Part shown: one piece after another, positions 26,746 through 38,922 of the stretch
Layout: each line of letters starts with the position of its first letter
Numbering within the stretch: the stretch's first letter is position 1
From: Cytospora piceicola
Lineage: Eukaryota > Ascomycota > Sordariomycetes > Diaporthales > Cytosporaceae
Direction of reading: 5' to 3'
NCBI GenBank assembly: GCA_023375675.1
Contig: JALQBC010000001.1
Coordinates: 1,984,001-2,048,000 of the forward strand
DNA: 64,000 nucleotides
Position numbers and translations under genes: made by a program
The notes under the pieces: generated by a model
Databases searched by the model: none
What the model saw: the letters and a program-made list of their open reading frames with translations, nothing else
What the model was told of the DNA's origin: nothing

Positions 26746-27933
26746 CTAGTCCTCAGCATCCGCCTGCACTCTCTTGACGATGTCAACCATCATGGGGTAC
26801 AGCTTCTCAGACTTCTGCAGGCCGCAGACCTCAGAGACAATGCCATCGGCATCCATGGTGGCCATCTTCTTGGCGAGCTCGGTAGACTCCTCATCACCCT
26901 CGACGTTCTGGAAGCGCAAAGTCATCTCAGCAGCGTAGAGGAGACCACTGCAGTCCTTGCCCATCTCAGCCAGGGCAGCGGCAGGTCCGATGAAGCGCTC
27001 CTTGCGACCAAGCTTGCGCAGGGGGGCACGACCGACACGCTCGACAGCGTCCTCCAAGTGGGGGTTACCAATACGAGAGATGATCTTCTTGACGTATGCA
27101 GCCTGCTCCTCCTCGGTAGTCTCGTGCTTGGTGACAATCAGATCGGAAGTGTTGGCAAGTGCCTTCTTGACCTCGGCCAGAATCTCCTTGTCTTGCAGAG
27201 CATCATAGACGGTGCGCTTCTTGCGGTTGTAGCCATGGTAGGCAGCGGTGGCGTGGCCAGTGTTGACAGTGTACAACTTGCGCTCGATGAAGGGCTCGAG
27301 GTTGTCAACCCAGTTGATGCCGTCGATGGGGGGGTGCTCGCCCTCGAAGGGAATTCGCTCGACGACCCACTCGTAAAACTTCTCCAGCTTGACGTTGAGA
27401 CCAGCATCGGGCTCTTGAGCGGGGACAATTCTGTCAATAGCAGAGTTGGCGTAGCGAGCGGGATGAGCATCGAGGGTCTCTGGGGGAGTGTTCTTGGGGT
27501 CCTTGATGTACTCCTCAAGGGCGGAGGTGGCGTTGATCATGTTCTCACAGGCGATGACAGCGAGGGGCTTGAGGTCCTTCGAGCGCTTCTGAATGCCCTG
27601 CGCGATTGCGGGCGCAATGAACTTGAGGATGTTGGGGCCGACAGAGCAAGTCACAACATCGGCAGTCGCGATCTCGTCGACAAGCTGGTCGGGGTGGGTC
27701 TTGGAGTTGACAGCGCGGTAGTTGGTGATGGTGTTCTCGGTGGTACCCTCAGTGCCAACCTCAATGACCTTGTAGCCATTCTGGGCGTTCAGCTGATCGA
27801 CAACCTTGTCCATGACATCGGCGAAGACAACCTCATAGCCGCTGTTGTGCAGGAAGCAGGCGACAAAGCCTCGGCCAATGTTGCCAGCTCCGAAGTGGAC
27901 TGCCTTCTTTTGGTGGTTCATGGTATTCGCCAT
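26746..27933 (-). CDS. MPD1: Mannitol-1-phosphate 5-dehydrogenase
   Basis: NAD-dependent enzyme interconverting fructose-6-phosphate and mannitol-1-phosphate, the main step of fungal mannitol synthesis, in the cytosol. Intronless, 395 residues, full family length. The Rossmann nucleotide-binding loop GAGNIGRG is at residues 15-22. The polyol-dehydrogenase active-site block is [18 protein letters not shown], giving the K219-N224-H227 pattern. CENMINA at about 129-135 is also conserved. A second in-frame ATG lies five codons in (MNHQKK); either could be used. Mannitol serves as carbon store, stress protectant and, in several plant pathogens, a quencher of reactive oxygen. Confidence 0.96.
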   Translation of the reverse strand: MANTMNHQKKAVHFGAGNIGRGFVACFLHNSGYEVVFADVMDKVVDQLNAQNGYKVIEVGTEGTTENTITNYRAVNSKTHPDQLVDEIATADVVTCSVGPNILKFIAPAIAQGIQKRSKDLKPLAVIACENMINATSALEEYIKDPKNTPPETLDAHPARYANSAIDRIVPAQEPDAGLNVKLEKFYEWVVERIPFEGEHPPIDGINWVDNLEPFIERKLYTVNTGHATAAYHGYNRKKRTVYDALQDKEILAEVKKALANTSDLIVTKHETTEEEQAAYVKKIISRIGNPHLEDAVERVGRAPLRKLGRKERFIGPAAALAEMGKDCSGLLYAAEMTLRFQNVEGDEESTELAKKMATMDADGIVSEVCGLQKSEKLYPMMVDIVKRVQADAED

Positions 27934-30900
27934 TTTGGGTGAGAGATTGTGTGACTTGTATGAAGTGGTGATGTGAAAGGTAGAGGTAGGTAATTGCTTG
28001 CTTTAGGAAGAGAAGGCGATATGATTAACGCCGTAGTAAGAGGAAGGAAAGGTTGTGTAAGATGGTGGGTTTGAAGTTGGGATTAGAGACGATCAAGGAA
28101 TGTGAAGAAAGGGCGAGTCGACGGAATTTATGTATTGCACCCCGAGTTCAAGATGGGACGCCAGTGAGGGGGGTTCGTCAGTAGCACTTGCCTCACATGC
28201 CCTGACGTCGCCTGGGCGTCTGGTCAGCTACAGGGGAATGGGCCGTGGCGTGTAAGCACGTCCCTGCACTAACAATGCCCCACTAAACCTCTCCAGGTCG
28301 ATACCGGGGTACATAATACTGGGGTGAGTGGGGCGGTCTGGCAAAGTTTCTGCCAAACAATATTTGCACAATATGTAGCCTCACATTGTTAGGGTTCGAC
28401 CTGCTCTTCAAGAGGAAAGTGGGTCGCCAACGGTACCTGGGACCAACAAACGCTGACTGAAACGGACCGACTTTGGTCTGGCCAGGCCTCATAGGTTACA
28501 AAACGGCCTGACTGATGAGCCACCCACCACGATCCCTTCACCTCTGACGCATTTGGAACAAGTCGTCACTGGCAGAAACAACTGGGCCCCCATTTGTAAC
28601 CATCGTGAGGTGGGAACTTGACCCAACCCAGGGGCGAAACCATTGCCAATCCTTCTCTACAGTTATTTTGCTGAAAATAATGTGGCCCTCCAGCAACAGG
28701 ATTACTAGGTGATTCAGAGAAACCAGTTCGCCAGTGAGCGTGACGATAAGGATGTAGTAACTGCGTGTCTGTTTGGCAGACTTGGTTCCTTTCCTGCGCT
28801 ACCCTATCAAGCTTCCAAGGTTCCTAGAGTCGTGCTAGAGAGTACGAGTTAGCTTGCAAAGCATTCAGGGCTACCTAGGTATGCACTAGGTATGATGAAA
28901 GCTGAGAAGACATGTGACCGCACGTTCTCTCGCCCTTTCTTCGATTGGTCGCCGGTAAGGCATCGTGAGTTTCTTCACATACTTCACTCGACAGCCCTGT
29001 CCTGATCCTCGGTTCGTTAAAATATCTGGCTGGAATGCTGTGATATCTGGGCTGACCCAAGGCTGACCACTTGTGGGGCTCAGGGGAACAGTGGGTTGGT
29101 TCTCTGCAGACGGCCTGACGGCATTGATAGATTGATTGATTGATGGTGATGCAGGTCCAAAATGGTATCAGTTTTCTGGACTGACCACCTGGAAAGATCT
29201 CACTTTACGCTTTGTCACGTTACCTATTGACACGGCGGCTCAGGAAAGCATCCGTTCACTCCGACATTCGGGTATAAGTCGGTGGGCATGGAAAACCACA
29301 CTGTTCAACACTCGATGTTATTTGCTTCCCTTGCGTGGCCGAGTCGAGAGCCTCAATCTTGAAGATCCACATGTTGGGCCAGATCTGGGCGGCCTAACAG
29401 CCCTGGTTGACAGCCTGACAACCTGGGGATACCCTCTGATCATCCATGGATCTCTTGTCTTGTCAAACAATGTGTTGTTGTGGTGTGCACACAGGGCCCT
29501 TTGCCATTTGAAAGCCCCTGTCAATCACTCTACACACTCGGCATGTTGTCGGCAAATAGCAAACCAGAAGGCATTTGACGTCATTCGCCATTCGAGTCAG
29601 TCACACCATTTAGGATTTGCAATTGATGATTCCCGACAGCCACAATATCCAAAAGCTATTTTCCGATCGATCTTATCGGGGAATGAGAGATGAGGGGCAG
29701 AAGGGGCCAGAAACTACGAATGATGATATCGTGGATTTAGTGTCTGCTTGACCCAATTTACCTGTCGCTTGTTATGCTCCGGTGCAGCTCAATCACTGAC
29801 AATATTTCTCCGTTTTCCGAATGTCGCCGAAACCGTTCAAACTGCTGACTGCCCAGGTGCACGGTCTGCCTGACCGTACAAAACGGAGACGTATCAGTGA
29901 CGTAATTCAGGCCTGTTTCTCCAAGGTGCGCTTGGACCCACATCGCCCCCGTTTACCCCATTTCCACGTTTCCCCGGCTCCCCGTTTCCCCGCGTCCTCC
30001 TACATTCAATAGCCGTCATAGTACACAGAATGCAGCCACAACATCTTCCCCTCCCTGTGTTATCCTGGGAACCATGCCTTTTTTTTGCCTATTGCTATGC
30101 ACAATGCCCATGACGACCAGTCGAGACTTTACCGCAGATTATCTGATCTTAACCCTTTCTAGAGTCCTCCCTGCAGATCGCTGCCAGATGACAGCGGGGG
30201 TCCCTGCAATCGTGTTCTCCGCCCATATAGTCAGTTTGTTACGGTAAACACTGCCACCCACTACCTTGGATGCGGTCTTTCCGAAAACTGCCTAACGGGC
30301 GGTTCACGACACCCTCACATTGCCTCATCACGCATTAGCACCGATTATTCATTTTTTGAGACTATGCAGTTTGCAGTAATGGCGGTCAACGCGCCCCTTG
30401 CTTGGCATTCTTGGTCTGGCTTGGAAAGTGAAGCTATCGTCAGCGTGCATGCCGGCCTTCCTTCTGGCGCTTGGCCGTTCTGGATTTGAGATTATCTGTT
30501 TCTGACTGCCGACGGTTAAAGTTTTCTCGGGTTGAGTTGCAATGCGGCCGATGCTCCGTCCGTTTGTCTCATCCATCAGTTCCTGTCCTGGCCGCTTGGC
30601 CTGGACTGGCCGTGTTTCAAACCCTCCAACCACACAACGCATGCGCTACGTACATTCCGCATCTCCCAGAAGAGGCATCTGCATCTATATTTACATCGGC
30701 CCTGACTCTCGCAGACCAAAACACCACAAAATGCTTACAGGATTTCCCATTTGCAGTGACGATTCCTTCCTGTGTCAACCTCCTGCACAACGGATACCGC
30801 CTCGAGCACCCGGTCACAACAGCTTGAATCTCGATCTCAAGCGTCGTGGTGGGCCTTTCTCTGAGCGATCACCGTCCTGTAGACCGCCTCTACTAGTAAG

Positions 30901-32540
30901 GTCCCAGTCAGTCTTGCAGTTTGCCTGACCTATCAAAAGCTTGAAGTTTGTCGCTCGCTCAGCAACGGTTTTGCCGGCTCACTTCTTGTCCTAGCTGCCC
31001 AAGCTGCCAAGCAGCGGCATCGTCGGATTACTGCTTTGGTTAGCAGGCTAGTGGCCCACAAACACCTTTGTGTGCAAGCCTACAACGTGTTGCCCAGTGG
31101 CCATCGTGAGTGGTCGATCTCGCAGTCAGACTGACGATTGTGATGCATTCTACCTAACAGTACAGATCTGTGCTATTAGTATGTATCAGCCACCCCCGCG
31201 GCTCACACTTTCCTGCTTCTGCTGTACACCTGGATTTTATCCGTCCAGCCGGAGGTGGCCTTTTTGGTTACGATGGATCATCTGCCATGAGCGCTACGTG
31301 TTTCGAGAGCAGCAATGGCCACGCGCAGCCGCAGTGAGTTTTACAGCGAGAGACGATGCAGCTTACTTAACACCCAAGCAATCGAATGCAATGTTCCCCC
31401 ATCCTGCATTGAGGCAACCCATGGGTACTCATCGCCATTCTGGTACCGGCGATCAGAGAGGATCGAGATTGCGGTTCATCTACAGGAGGCAATATGGTGC
31501 ATAAGACTGCATTCTCACGACGACGCCCACCAGGCAAGACGGCCCGTGACCTCTCTTATCTCCTGCTCCTTGAAGGCTCCTGCATGCTGTAGCAGACGGC
31601 GCCGTGTCAGTGCCTGATACGGGGCTTTCGGGTCTCCGGACCACCCCCAGATTCCCCTGAATGTATCCACTGCCAACCCGCGTGACCCACACCCACCGCG
31701 CTGGAAAACGGACCGAACACGGGTCCACTTCAGCAACCCTCGTCAACGTGAAGGCGCCCAACGCGGCTTTGATTGCTTGACACCTCGCAAAATCACGATT
31801 GCAATACACTAGCGGCTCTGAGTACTGCGACTCTCGTCGAAGTTGTACCGAGATGTCGTGAGTTTTTGGCCGGCTTCACCCGAAGAGCGCACCGTTTCGG
31901 TCCCATCTTAGCCGGCACTGCCACTTCGTCGACGGCAAGCATCTCGGAATCCATCCTTCATACGAATCGTGGGGGCTACCATCCCAGACAACAGTCTGAA
32001 TCGCCGAGAGCGGATTGAGATCAAAGTACACAACCGGCAGCCACGGCCCGTCTTGCGCCCTTGTTGCCGTGGGAGTTCAAACACAATGGGTCGCCGGGTA
32101 TTGACACTCGCTCACAATGGACAACACAGGTGCTATCATGCAAAGGTAAGTACATACGCGACACAAGAGACTGATTTAGATGAAAGACTGGCGGCTGCCT
32201 GTGAGGTTGGTTGCATCTCGTCTGAATATTCCTTTTCGAGTGCCACCATTAATCATGTCTCGGGACCTGACAGTTGGGGAGCGGATACTTGCGCCTTCTT
32301 TAAGGGGGCTGGGAGTCCTACTTCGGTTATGGATACGGAAGGCTGGTCTTCACATGCACCATCTTAAGTCATACTGCCTCTACTACGCATGTGCCTAACT
32401 CGATCGTGGACAGTCTTCTCAGGAGAAACCCGAGTCGAAACATCGAATTACTCCATAGAACAATGCCGCCTGATGACAAGCCATAGCTAAGCATTATTCT
32501 GCACGTATCTACACTTCTCATGTCTCCCCTCCCGCGCCGC
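27934..32540. other. 4.6-kb region without a recognisable gene
   Basis: The left end should hold the promoter of the mannitol dehydrogenase gene, and the right end the 3' flank of the GST-like gene. Between them are only short open frames without motifs, the longest (29136-29693, + strand) lacking any ATG. Visible landmarks are TACCTAGGTA at 28872-28881, a short GATT microsatellite at 29123-29142 and a pyrimidine-rich run at about 29950-30002. It may hide a non-coding RNA or a decayed gene; nothing in the sequence proves either. Confidence 0.4.
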
Positions 32541-33500
32541 TCAGATGTCCGCCAGCATGTCGACATGCCCGTAACCGACATTCCACAGCGTCTTCCTACC
32601 ATGGCAAACAGTCTTCCACGCCGGAAGCGCGAGTTTCTCCCGCGCATAGGAGAGGAGGGTCCCAGGCACCAACTCTTCTTGCCCCGCATCGTCCATCCGG
32701 GCGATGAAAGCAGTGGCGTGTGCGTCAATCATGGTTGGGCCTGTATGGGGGCCAAACAACCATGTGACGGCATTCCCACCGACTGAACGATTATGCGTCT
32801 CATATATGAAGAGGAGCTGCTGGAAGAGCTCTCCGGCTTGGGTCTTGGCTTTGGCTACGTTCTCTGGTCGTAACGCGTAACCGATTGTCTGCTTATAGCT
32901 GCACTTGTGTCAGCAGAACACACGGGTACGACTCGGATGAAAAGGTTAGCCTGCTCACTAAGCCTGTTTGTACTCCAAAACACGTCTGTATGTAGTTGAA
33001 ATGTCCTTCCTGGCGAGTAACTCATCCAGGTTTTTATTCCGTATCTCGATCTTGTCATCCTCATCGGGGTCCTTGACGCTCAATGAAAGGGCCACAATGG
33101 CATGGATCTTCTCCAGGCAATCCTCAATTGTTACCCTGTGCTCCTCGGGTATCATTTTCGGAAAATATAACCCGCAGAAGAATCTCGAGATAGCCAGACT
33201 GCCTGCTATCTTGGAAACACGGGAAAAGGCGTCGCTTTCTGAGACCAGCACTGGGACCTGCCCCTGGGGATTTATAGTGATGAGATACCATTCCTCCAGG
33301 TTCTCGTCACGATGGAGATTGACGAGCTTATGGGTGATTTTGGGGAGTCCCTGGGGGCCTTCATGGTAGTGTGATGCGAGTGAGATGGTGAAGCGGGCTA
33401 TAATGCTGTACAAGGAGAAGGGAAAGACGTAGAGCGTGAAGTGCAGATCTGACAGGTCGGGCTGAGGCGGGTCTGCAAGGGGCAGTTTTACTTCCCCCAT
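32541..33500 (-). CDS. Glutathione S-transferase-like protein, two exons
   Basis: Exons are 33500-32959 and 32898-32541 (intron 60 bp, GTGAGC...GTGCAG), giving 299 residues. The N-terminal third reads as a GST thioredoxin-like fold (LYVFPFSLYSIIARFTI, then TINPQGQVPVLV with the cis-Pro before VPVL). The C-terminal part is all-helical, ending in WLFGPHTGPTMIDAHATAFI, the block that packs domain II in many fungal GSTs. It probably conjugates glutathione to electrophiles or acts as a peroxidase; substrate unknown. The catalytic Ser/Cys/Tyr is not obvious. It is longer than classical GSTs (about 220), as in several fungus-specific classes. Confidence 0.82.
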
Positions 33501-34105
33501 GTTTTGGGCGGGCCTTTGGGCAATAATCTGTTGCGTTTAGATGTGGTCCTATGCACAAGTGCTACCGGGGATCTATGGTCTGATAAAGTTGTAGAGTTGA
33601 TATGGGATCGAGGGAGAGGGGTTGCTGTGCAGTAATCAATCGGCCTGTCCTTATCCCGCGGTGCCTGCATAACCGCAAGGGTCTTCAACAGGGCTACCAT
33701 CTTAGTAACCCAACAATCTTCCACACAAATAGCCTTCTACTTATATACATCTCTACTTATATAATCTTCTAGAAGGTTAGGGATTTGTAGTTCTAGAAAG
33801 GAGAGCGGAAGGTAATGGTTTGAGGTTGGTCGTATGGCGCGCGAAATGGTTCGTATTATTCGAACAGGAACCTTCCAAGTAAGTGACAGGGAGTAACAAT
33901 CACCGCTCTCGACCTTCAGTTGATCAAAGTCCCGATCATATGCAAATCTCCTTGCATATATGTTACTGGTGAGCTTAGCTCTTCTACTTCATTATCATAT
34001 TTACAAGATTCCATGGTTTCTATCTCCAGTTGGAAATGGCCAGAAATATTACCAGCCTTCGAGCCTGAGACTTCATTGACCCTGGCAGTCCCAACTCCGC
34101 CATAT
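33501..34105. promoter_or_regulatory. GST-like gene promoter region and DUR3 3' flank
   Basis: 605 bp between two minus-strand genes, with AT-rich TATA-like stretches at about 33735-33765 upstream of the GST-like gene. It includes the inverted repeat at 33938-33959. Confidence 0.45.
33938..33959. repeat. Perfect inverted repeat downstream of DUR3
   Basis: Arms ATATGCAA and TTGCATAT flank the 6-base loop ATCTCC, about 147-168 bp past the DUR3 stop codon. It could form a small hairpin in the 3' UTR or be chance. Confidence 0.35.
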
Positions 34106-36290
34106 CTATGCCTTTTCCTTTTTGCCTCGAAGGTCCTTATGAATACCCTTCGCAATAGACACCATTGTTCCACGGCTCTCCCACAGAGGCCACATTATGC
34201 ACACGATGGCGCTGAACCAGACCCAGATGAACGAAACTACACACCAGCCCGTGAAGCCTGCCCTCGAGAACTCCCACTCGGTACCGAAGAACGTGAACGG
34301 TACCAGGATCAACGCTATTGCCCAATATACGATGTTGAACGCATACGCGAGCTTCGTCGCCCTTCGCGCTTCCGCGGGATCCATAGGCTTGGAATATGAT
34401 CGCTCGAGAAAATCGACGATGGCGTTGCCTGTTGGCACGACGGTTCCGGGGTCTGGGTTGGACGCAGGCTGAGGAACGTTCTTGTCTTGTCCTGTTGGTG
34501 ATGAATCCCCAACAGACTTCTCAATATCCGAGACGGTACGGTTGTCGGTGTCTGCGCCGGCTCCTTCTACTGGACTGTCGCTAGCGACTCCGTATAAGAC
34601 TTTGTTTAGTCGGATCTTGGCAGCCGGATCCTTGTCTGCTTCCGCAGCACCCCATTTCGCAGGAAAGATGTACGATAGGGTAAAGGCCGCGATGACACCG
34701 GCGCAGCAGGACGTGATGTTCCCCGCCACGGCATTTGTCACGTCTCCCGTCGTAGCTACTGTGATGGTGCCGCTCCTCAGTTGCGTGACCACGAGCCAGG
34801 CTACCATCCCCAGAGCCAGGCCGACCCAGGGGGAAACTATGGCGGCTACCGAGGACATCGGCTCCCAGAGCAGGATCAGGCCCACGGGGATCGAGGCGCC
34901 GCCGACGATGACGCCGAGGATGGTCAGGATCCATGTCAGATCGATGCTGACAGCGTTCAAAATGCAGCAGAAGGATGCCAATATTATCGAGAATATGATG
35001 ATCCCGACGTGGCTTACGCGTACTAGCTGGTCCGACGTTGCTGTTGGCTTGATATACGTTTTGTAAACATCGAACGTGATCAGACTCGACACCGCGATCA
35101 ACTCCCCGCTCGTTGCGGAAGTCACAGCCATGAACAGTAGCAGAAGCATCAGCCCCGCGCCGCCACTCCCCAGCAGAGCGATGGCGGTCGCTGGCGCCGA
35201 CAGTCCGCTGCCGACCTGTGCTCCTGAGAGTGGATTGGGGTACGTCGGGAACGAGGGGCTGGCACTGAGCGCAGCACATCCGAGACCCATCGCGGTGGCG
35301 AAACCGAATGGGATGCCGTACCAAGCCATCCCGCCGAACAGGTACGCCTTGACGGACGTCTCGGGGCGCGAGGCGATGGCCCGCTGCCAGTAGGCCTGGT
35401 CGAGCCAGACGGTGCAGAAGCCGGCCAGCAGGAGGTCTATGGCGAAGACGAGCCCGTCGTTCGACTTGAAGGTGAGATAGGACCCGTTGTGCGCGTTGCT
35501 GGCGATGGGCATCCTCTCCCCTGCCTCGACGAGCATGTCGTAGAACTTGCTGATGCTGCCGACCGTCGCGCTGGTAGAGTACATGCTGAAGCCGAAGGTG
35601 AGGATGGCGACGAACAGGATCACAGTGTGGACGTAGTCGGCAATGAAGGTACTCCGGAGGCCCCCGGAGATCACATATGCAGAGACCACCAGCGGGATGA
35701 GGAAGCACGCGCCATAGACGTTGACTCCCGACATGGCGTTGACGACCTGGCTGCCGCCGAGGACGAGGCACGCGCCCACGAGAAGGTTGGTGGCCCAGGC
35801 GAAGAAGAGGTACGTGATGTGGTTCCAGCGGCCGTGGTGGGCCAGGATGATCTCCGGGAACGTGTGCGCGCCGGGGGCGTTGGTCTTGATCTTGATGGCG
35901 ATCAGCGAGAAGAGCAGGATCTGCGAGGACCCCATGGCCGCGTACCACATGGGCCCACCAATCCCGTACGAGTAGGCGAAGGTGCTCGACGTGAGGAGCG
36001 TCGAGCTCCACGTCCAGGAGCTGACGATGCCCGCGGCGATGAGGCCGGGCTTGACGCTCCGCGATGCCGTGTTGAACTCCTCCGACTGGTTGGTGGAGTA
36101 GGCCGTGTAGCGGTTCTGCATGTAGGTGATGACCATCCTGGTGGCGTGGGTCAGTGACCCATCTGGTATAAGACGGGAGGGGGGGGGGGGTTCGTACTCA
36201 CATCATGAGCGCAAAGAAAGCACCAATGCCCACCACGATCCCATAGCCTACCCCCTGGTTCAAGATCTGGATTCCATCGCCTCCAGCCAT
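34106..36290 (-). CDS. DUR3: Urea/polyamine active transporter, solute:sodium symporter family, two exons
   Basis: High-affinity plasma-membrane symporter for urea (and, in yeast, polyamines). Exons are 36290-36202 and 36137-34106, giving 706 residues, normal for Dur3 (about 690-735). Exon 1 encodes the first membrane helix (QGVGYGIVVGIGAFFALMM). Exon 2 starts with the family block YMQNRYTAYSTNQSEEFNTA and continues with SWTWSSTLLTSSTFAYSYG, GAHTFPEIILAHHGRW, FIADYVHTVILF and DQAYWQRAIASRPE. About 15 helices are expected, with a long hydrophilic loop before the last two. The intron contains a run of 12 C (minus strand) close to its donor. Two GATA sites at 36632-36647 fit nitrogen-catabolite control. 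Confidence 0.96.
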
Positions 36291-37085
36291 CTTCGTGTCG
36301 GGCACTGAGCGTGCACTCGATGCTCACCCAGATCTTCAATTCAGTGGAGTTCGAGAAGCACTGCTATGCCAAGCCTCACATGCATATAAGGCATATATAT
36401 ACAAGGTGACACTGTGCCGAAGGAACAGGAGGTTGTTGATACATATATGTATAAAATTCAAAACCCCAGAGAAGACTGGTTCATGTTATTCCTCGTCAAG
36501 ACTTCAATCAAGCTATCGTTCGCTTGACATTGCCCGACTTCTCCTTATCAAAAGATGGGGTTGACATTTTCAAACAGCTCTTCCATACGCTAGCCTCTGC
36601 ACGAGTCGCGGTAGGACCAACGCTTGATCGAGATAAGCTTTGATAAGCTTCGCTGCCGGCGCTGCAGATCATGATGGCTTTACATGGGGCGGGCGTGGGG
36701 AGGTAGTATTTTGAACCGGCAGATCTGCGGCCGGTTTTCCAACATCTGCCGAAGCATATCCGGAGTCGAGCCCGGTCTGCCGGCTCGCAACATCGCCCTA
36801 CTCCGTGGCTCATACTTCTTACAACCTGGGGACATATACAACAAACACCTACATCAAAGTTCGAATTCCTGGGTTCTGGATCACCCATGTCTACATACAC
36901 TCGACAAAGATCGAGAGTAGACCTCTTATGCTGGCATAATGTGTGGTACACAGAGACCTCACGCCGGTAGGAAGGTAAGGAATTTTGTGATTCAGGAAGT
37001 AGACTTCGGGTTCAGTAGCTTAAAGCATCGCAAAGTGTTTCACTTCAGGAGGCCGAGTCTATCGTACAGGCGAGTCTCGAGTGTC
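36291..37085. promoter_or_regulatory. DUR3 promoter region
   Basis: 795 bp upstream of DUR3 and downstream of the next minus-strand gene. It contains three GATA-type sites (36545-36550 and the pair at 36631-36647). No gene is supported. Confidence 0.5.
36631..36647. promoter_or_regulatory. Paired GATA sites upstream of DUR3
   Basis: AGATAAG (36631-36637) and TGATAAG (36641-36647) stand ten bases apart, each followed by CTT, about 342-357 bp upstream of the DUR3 start. A third site in the opposite orientation (TTATCA, 36545-36550) lies nearer. Two HGATAR cores within 30 bp is the classic arrangement bound by AreA/NIT2 nitrogen regulators, and DUR3 is a known nitrogen-repressible gene in other fungi. 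Binding here is inferred. Confidence 0.55.
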
Positions 37086-38922
37086 CTAGCCCGGAAAAAC
37101 CTCGCTACTTAGCCTTTTTCTCTGGCACTCTGGAAGGAACACGTCTTGGTGCCACCCGTGGACCTGCATCACACTCCATTCGATGGCCCTGAACTTTTCA
37201 CTATCATCCAAAGCCTTGGGCTGTATGCCAGTGATTTCAGCCCAGTTCTTTGCCTTCAACTTGTCCTCGAAATTCTGCATTCGACCAGCCCAGGTCCCCC
37301 AAAGCTTGCTTTTGCCGGTGTCCACGACACCGAAGACCATACAAACACGGACCGTTGTATCAGGCCGAGGCGTAATATTGAGACGAGCGGCTTCTTCTAT
37401 ATCTTTTTGAGGAAGAAATTTGATGGCAATAGAGAACCGATCATCCCAGTTCTGTACACTGTCACGGAGTACCACATCGAAAAAGGCCTGGAAGTCCTGT
37501 GCAATATCGTGCGGGAGCCCTAGCTGCCCGGCCAACACCTCCCGGAGATAGGACCTGCCACCAGCAAGTATCGCACCCCCCATATACCAACTCTGTAAGT
37601 CCTCTCGTTTCAGGACGACACAGTCTCTGGGGTGGAGGCGTTGCCTAGCACGATTGAAGCGACGAACCTTTTCGGCTTGGTGTCTGAAGGCTGTATCGAC
37701 CGTCGCTATCCATGAAAGATGACCGAAATATTTCTCCGGGCCCAAGTTGCTGAAAGTGTCACCAAACATGTTCAAAGAGACCTTCCATTCAGCGGTTTCG
37801 ATGTCATCCACAGCCCTGATAGTAGTCCAGGGGTAGAGTGACTCGAACTTCGAGCCTAGACATAGTTCGAGGGTAACTGACACCGGCATAGTGGGACCTT
37901 TGTTTCGAAAGACTCCGCGGGGCGGCAGAAAATAGATCCCAGGCTTGTCCCTCCGGGACACATAGACGTCAGAGCCCTCCGTGATGTTGCATCGAGCCAA
38001 GGTCATGTCGTCCGAGTACGTCCCCGGAATACTTGGCCTGTCACTTGGATAGCCTCGGTCCTGGAGATACTTCTTCAGTGTGCCAACATGAACTAAGTCA
38101 CTCGTGAAAGTGCATGGCACGATATTGTGCTCTGGGGAGGTTCCGGTGTCAGTCAATGGCCGATAAGCTATGCAACTGGAAACGGGACGGGGTATGTGAC
38201 TGACCTGTCAAAACGCGGATGGTGAACTTTCCTAAATGAGGACCGGACACCTCCTCGGGCCAAGGTTCCCTGCAATTGACCCATTGATGCGGGATCAGCT
38301 GCCTTTGGGGAGGGACGGTGCGATTTGGAGATCCCGCAGAGACAGCGAAATTATGAGCAGTAAGTCTGCGGATAGCCACGGCCTGAAGTGGACTGGGCTC
38401 CACATTCTGCGTAGCAACTTGACTCTCGGCATCATTAGGCTGGTTGTTCACTCTTTGCACGTCTTCGGGGTTTTCTACCATCGGAAGGGACTCTTCCTCC
38501 TGCGCTACAGTGGGCTCATCGAGAGAGGTTTCGTCCATTGTAAGGTCAATCTCCACCCGATGCTGTCCATCAAGCAGACCCTCAACCTTGACACGCTTTG
38601 GTGTGGGCTCAGATGCCAGAGCAGGTCGAGGGGAGCTGGACAGATGTTCGATTTTGATGGGAGAAGCTCGGTCTGGCGTAATGATGCGGAGGCGAGCTCG
38701 AGCTTGGACGAAATCGAACGCGGACTCATCGAGAACAACCTCAGTGTCGTCCCATGTAAAGCGAAAGGTGATCTCCTCATCCTTGAATTTGTTGAGCTGG
38801 TTGAAGAAGATTGTCGGTTTTCTGGCGAGCTGAAGAAGCTCAGCGTAGGTTTCAGGCTTGGAAACCAGTCTGTCTGGCTCGCCATGCAAGGCGAGTACCA
38901 GAGGCACCCGAGGGGTCGCCAT
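37086..38922 (-). CDS. Unrecognised protein with a SUMO-interaction-like motif, two exons
   Basis: Exons are 38922-38205 and 38131-37086 (intron 73 bp, GTCAGT...CCCAG), giving 587 residues in a closed frame. I do not recognise the family. The N-terminal 85 residues alternate hydrophobic and charged positions (EEITFRFTWDDTEVVLDESA, then ARARLRIITPD) in a way that resembles a ubiquitin-like or PB1 fold. Residues about 86-230 look disordered and contain HRVEIDLTMDE (122-131), a good match to a SUMO-interacting motif with its acidic flank. The C-terminal 345 residues are globular-looking, with Trp and His. A GTAAGT-like site near 39071 and a CTAG before the ATG suggest a 5' UTR intron. Confidence 0.7.

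Noticed and set aside
26659..27942. A 427-codon plus-strand frame opposite the mannitol dehydrogenase gene
   Set aside because: Antisense shadow: Leu/Asp/Val-rich text with no motif, while the minus strand is an unmistakable dehydrogenase.
28381..28440. A tRNA box B-like GGTTCGACC
   Set aside because: No box A at the right distance upstream and no cloverleaf pairing could be drawn.
29136..29693. A 185-codon open frame on the plus strand in the gene-free region
   Set aside because: It starts with TTG and contains no ATG, shows no family motif, and its composition looks non-coding.
31440..32050. Two similar short phrases (ERIEIAVH and ERIEIKVH) about 550 bp apart, possibly a duplicated exon
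   Set aside because: The nucleotide similarity is only about 15-20 bases and no splicing model joins them into a convincing protein.
34581..36011. A 476-codon minus-strand frame overlapping DUR3 in another frame
   Set aside because: Arg/His/Pro-rich shadow of the GC-rich DUR3 coding sequence.
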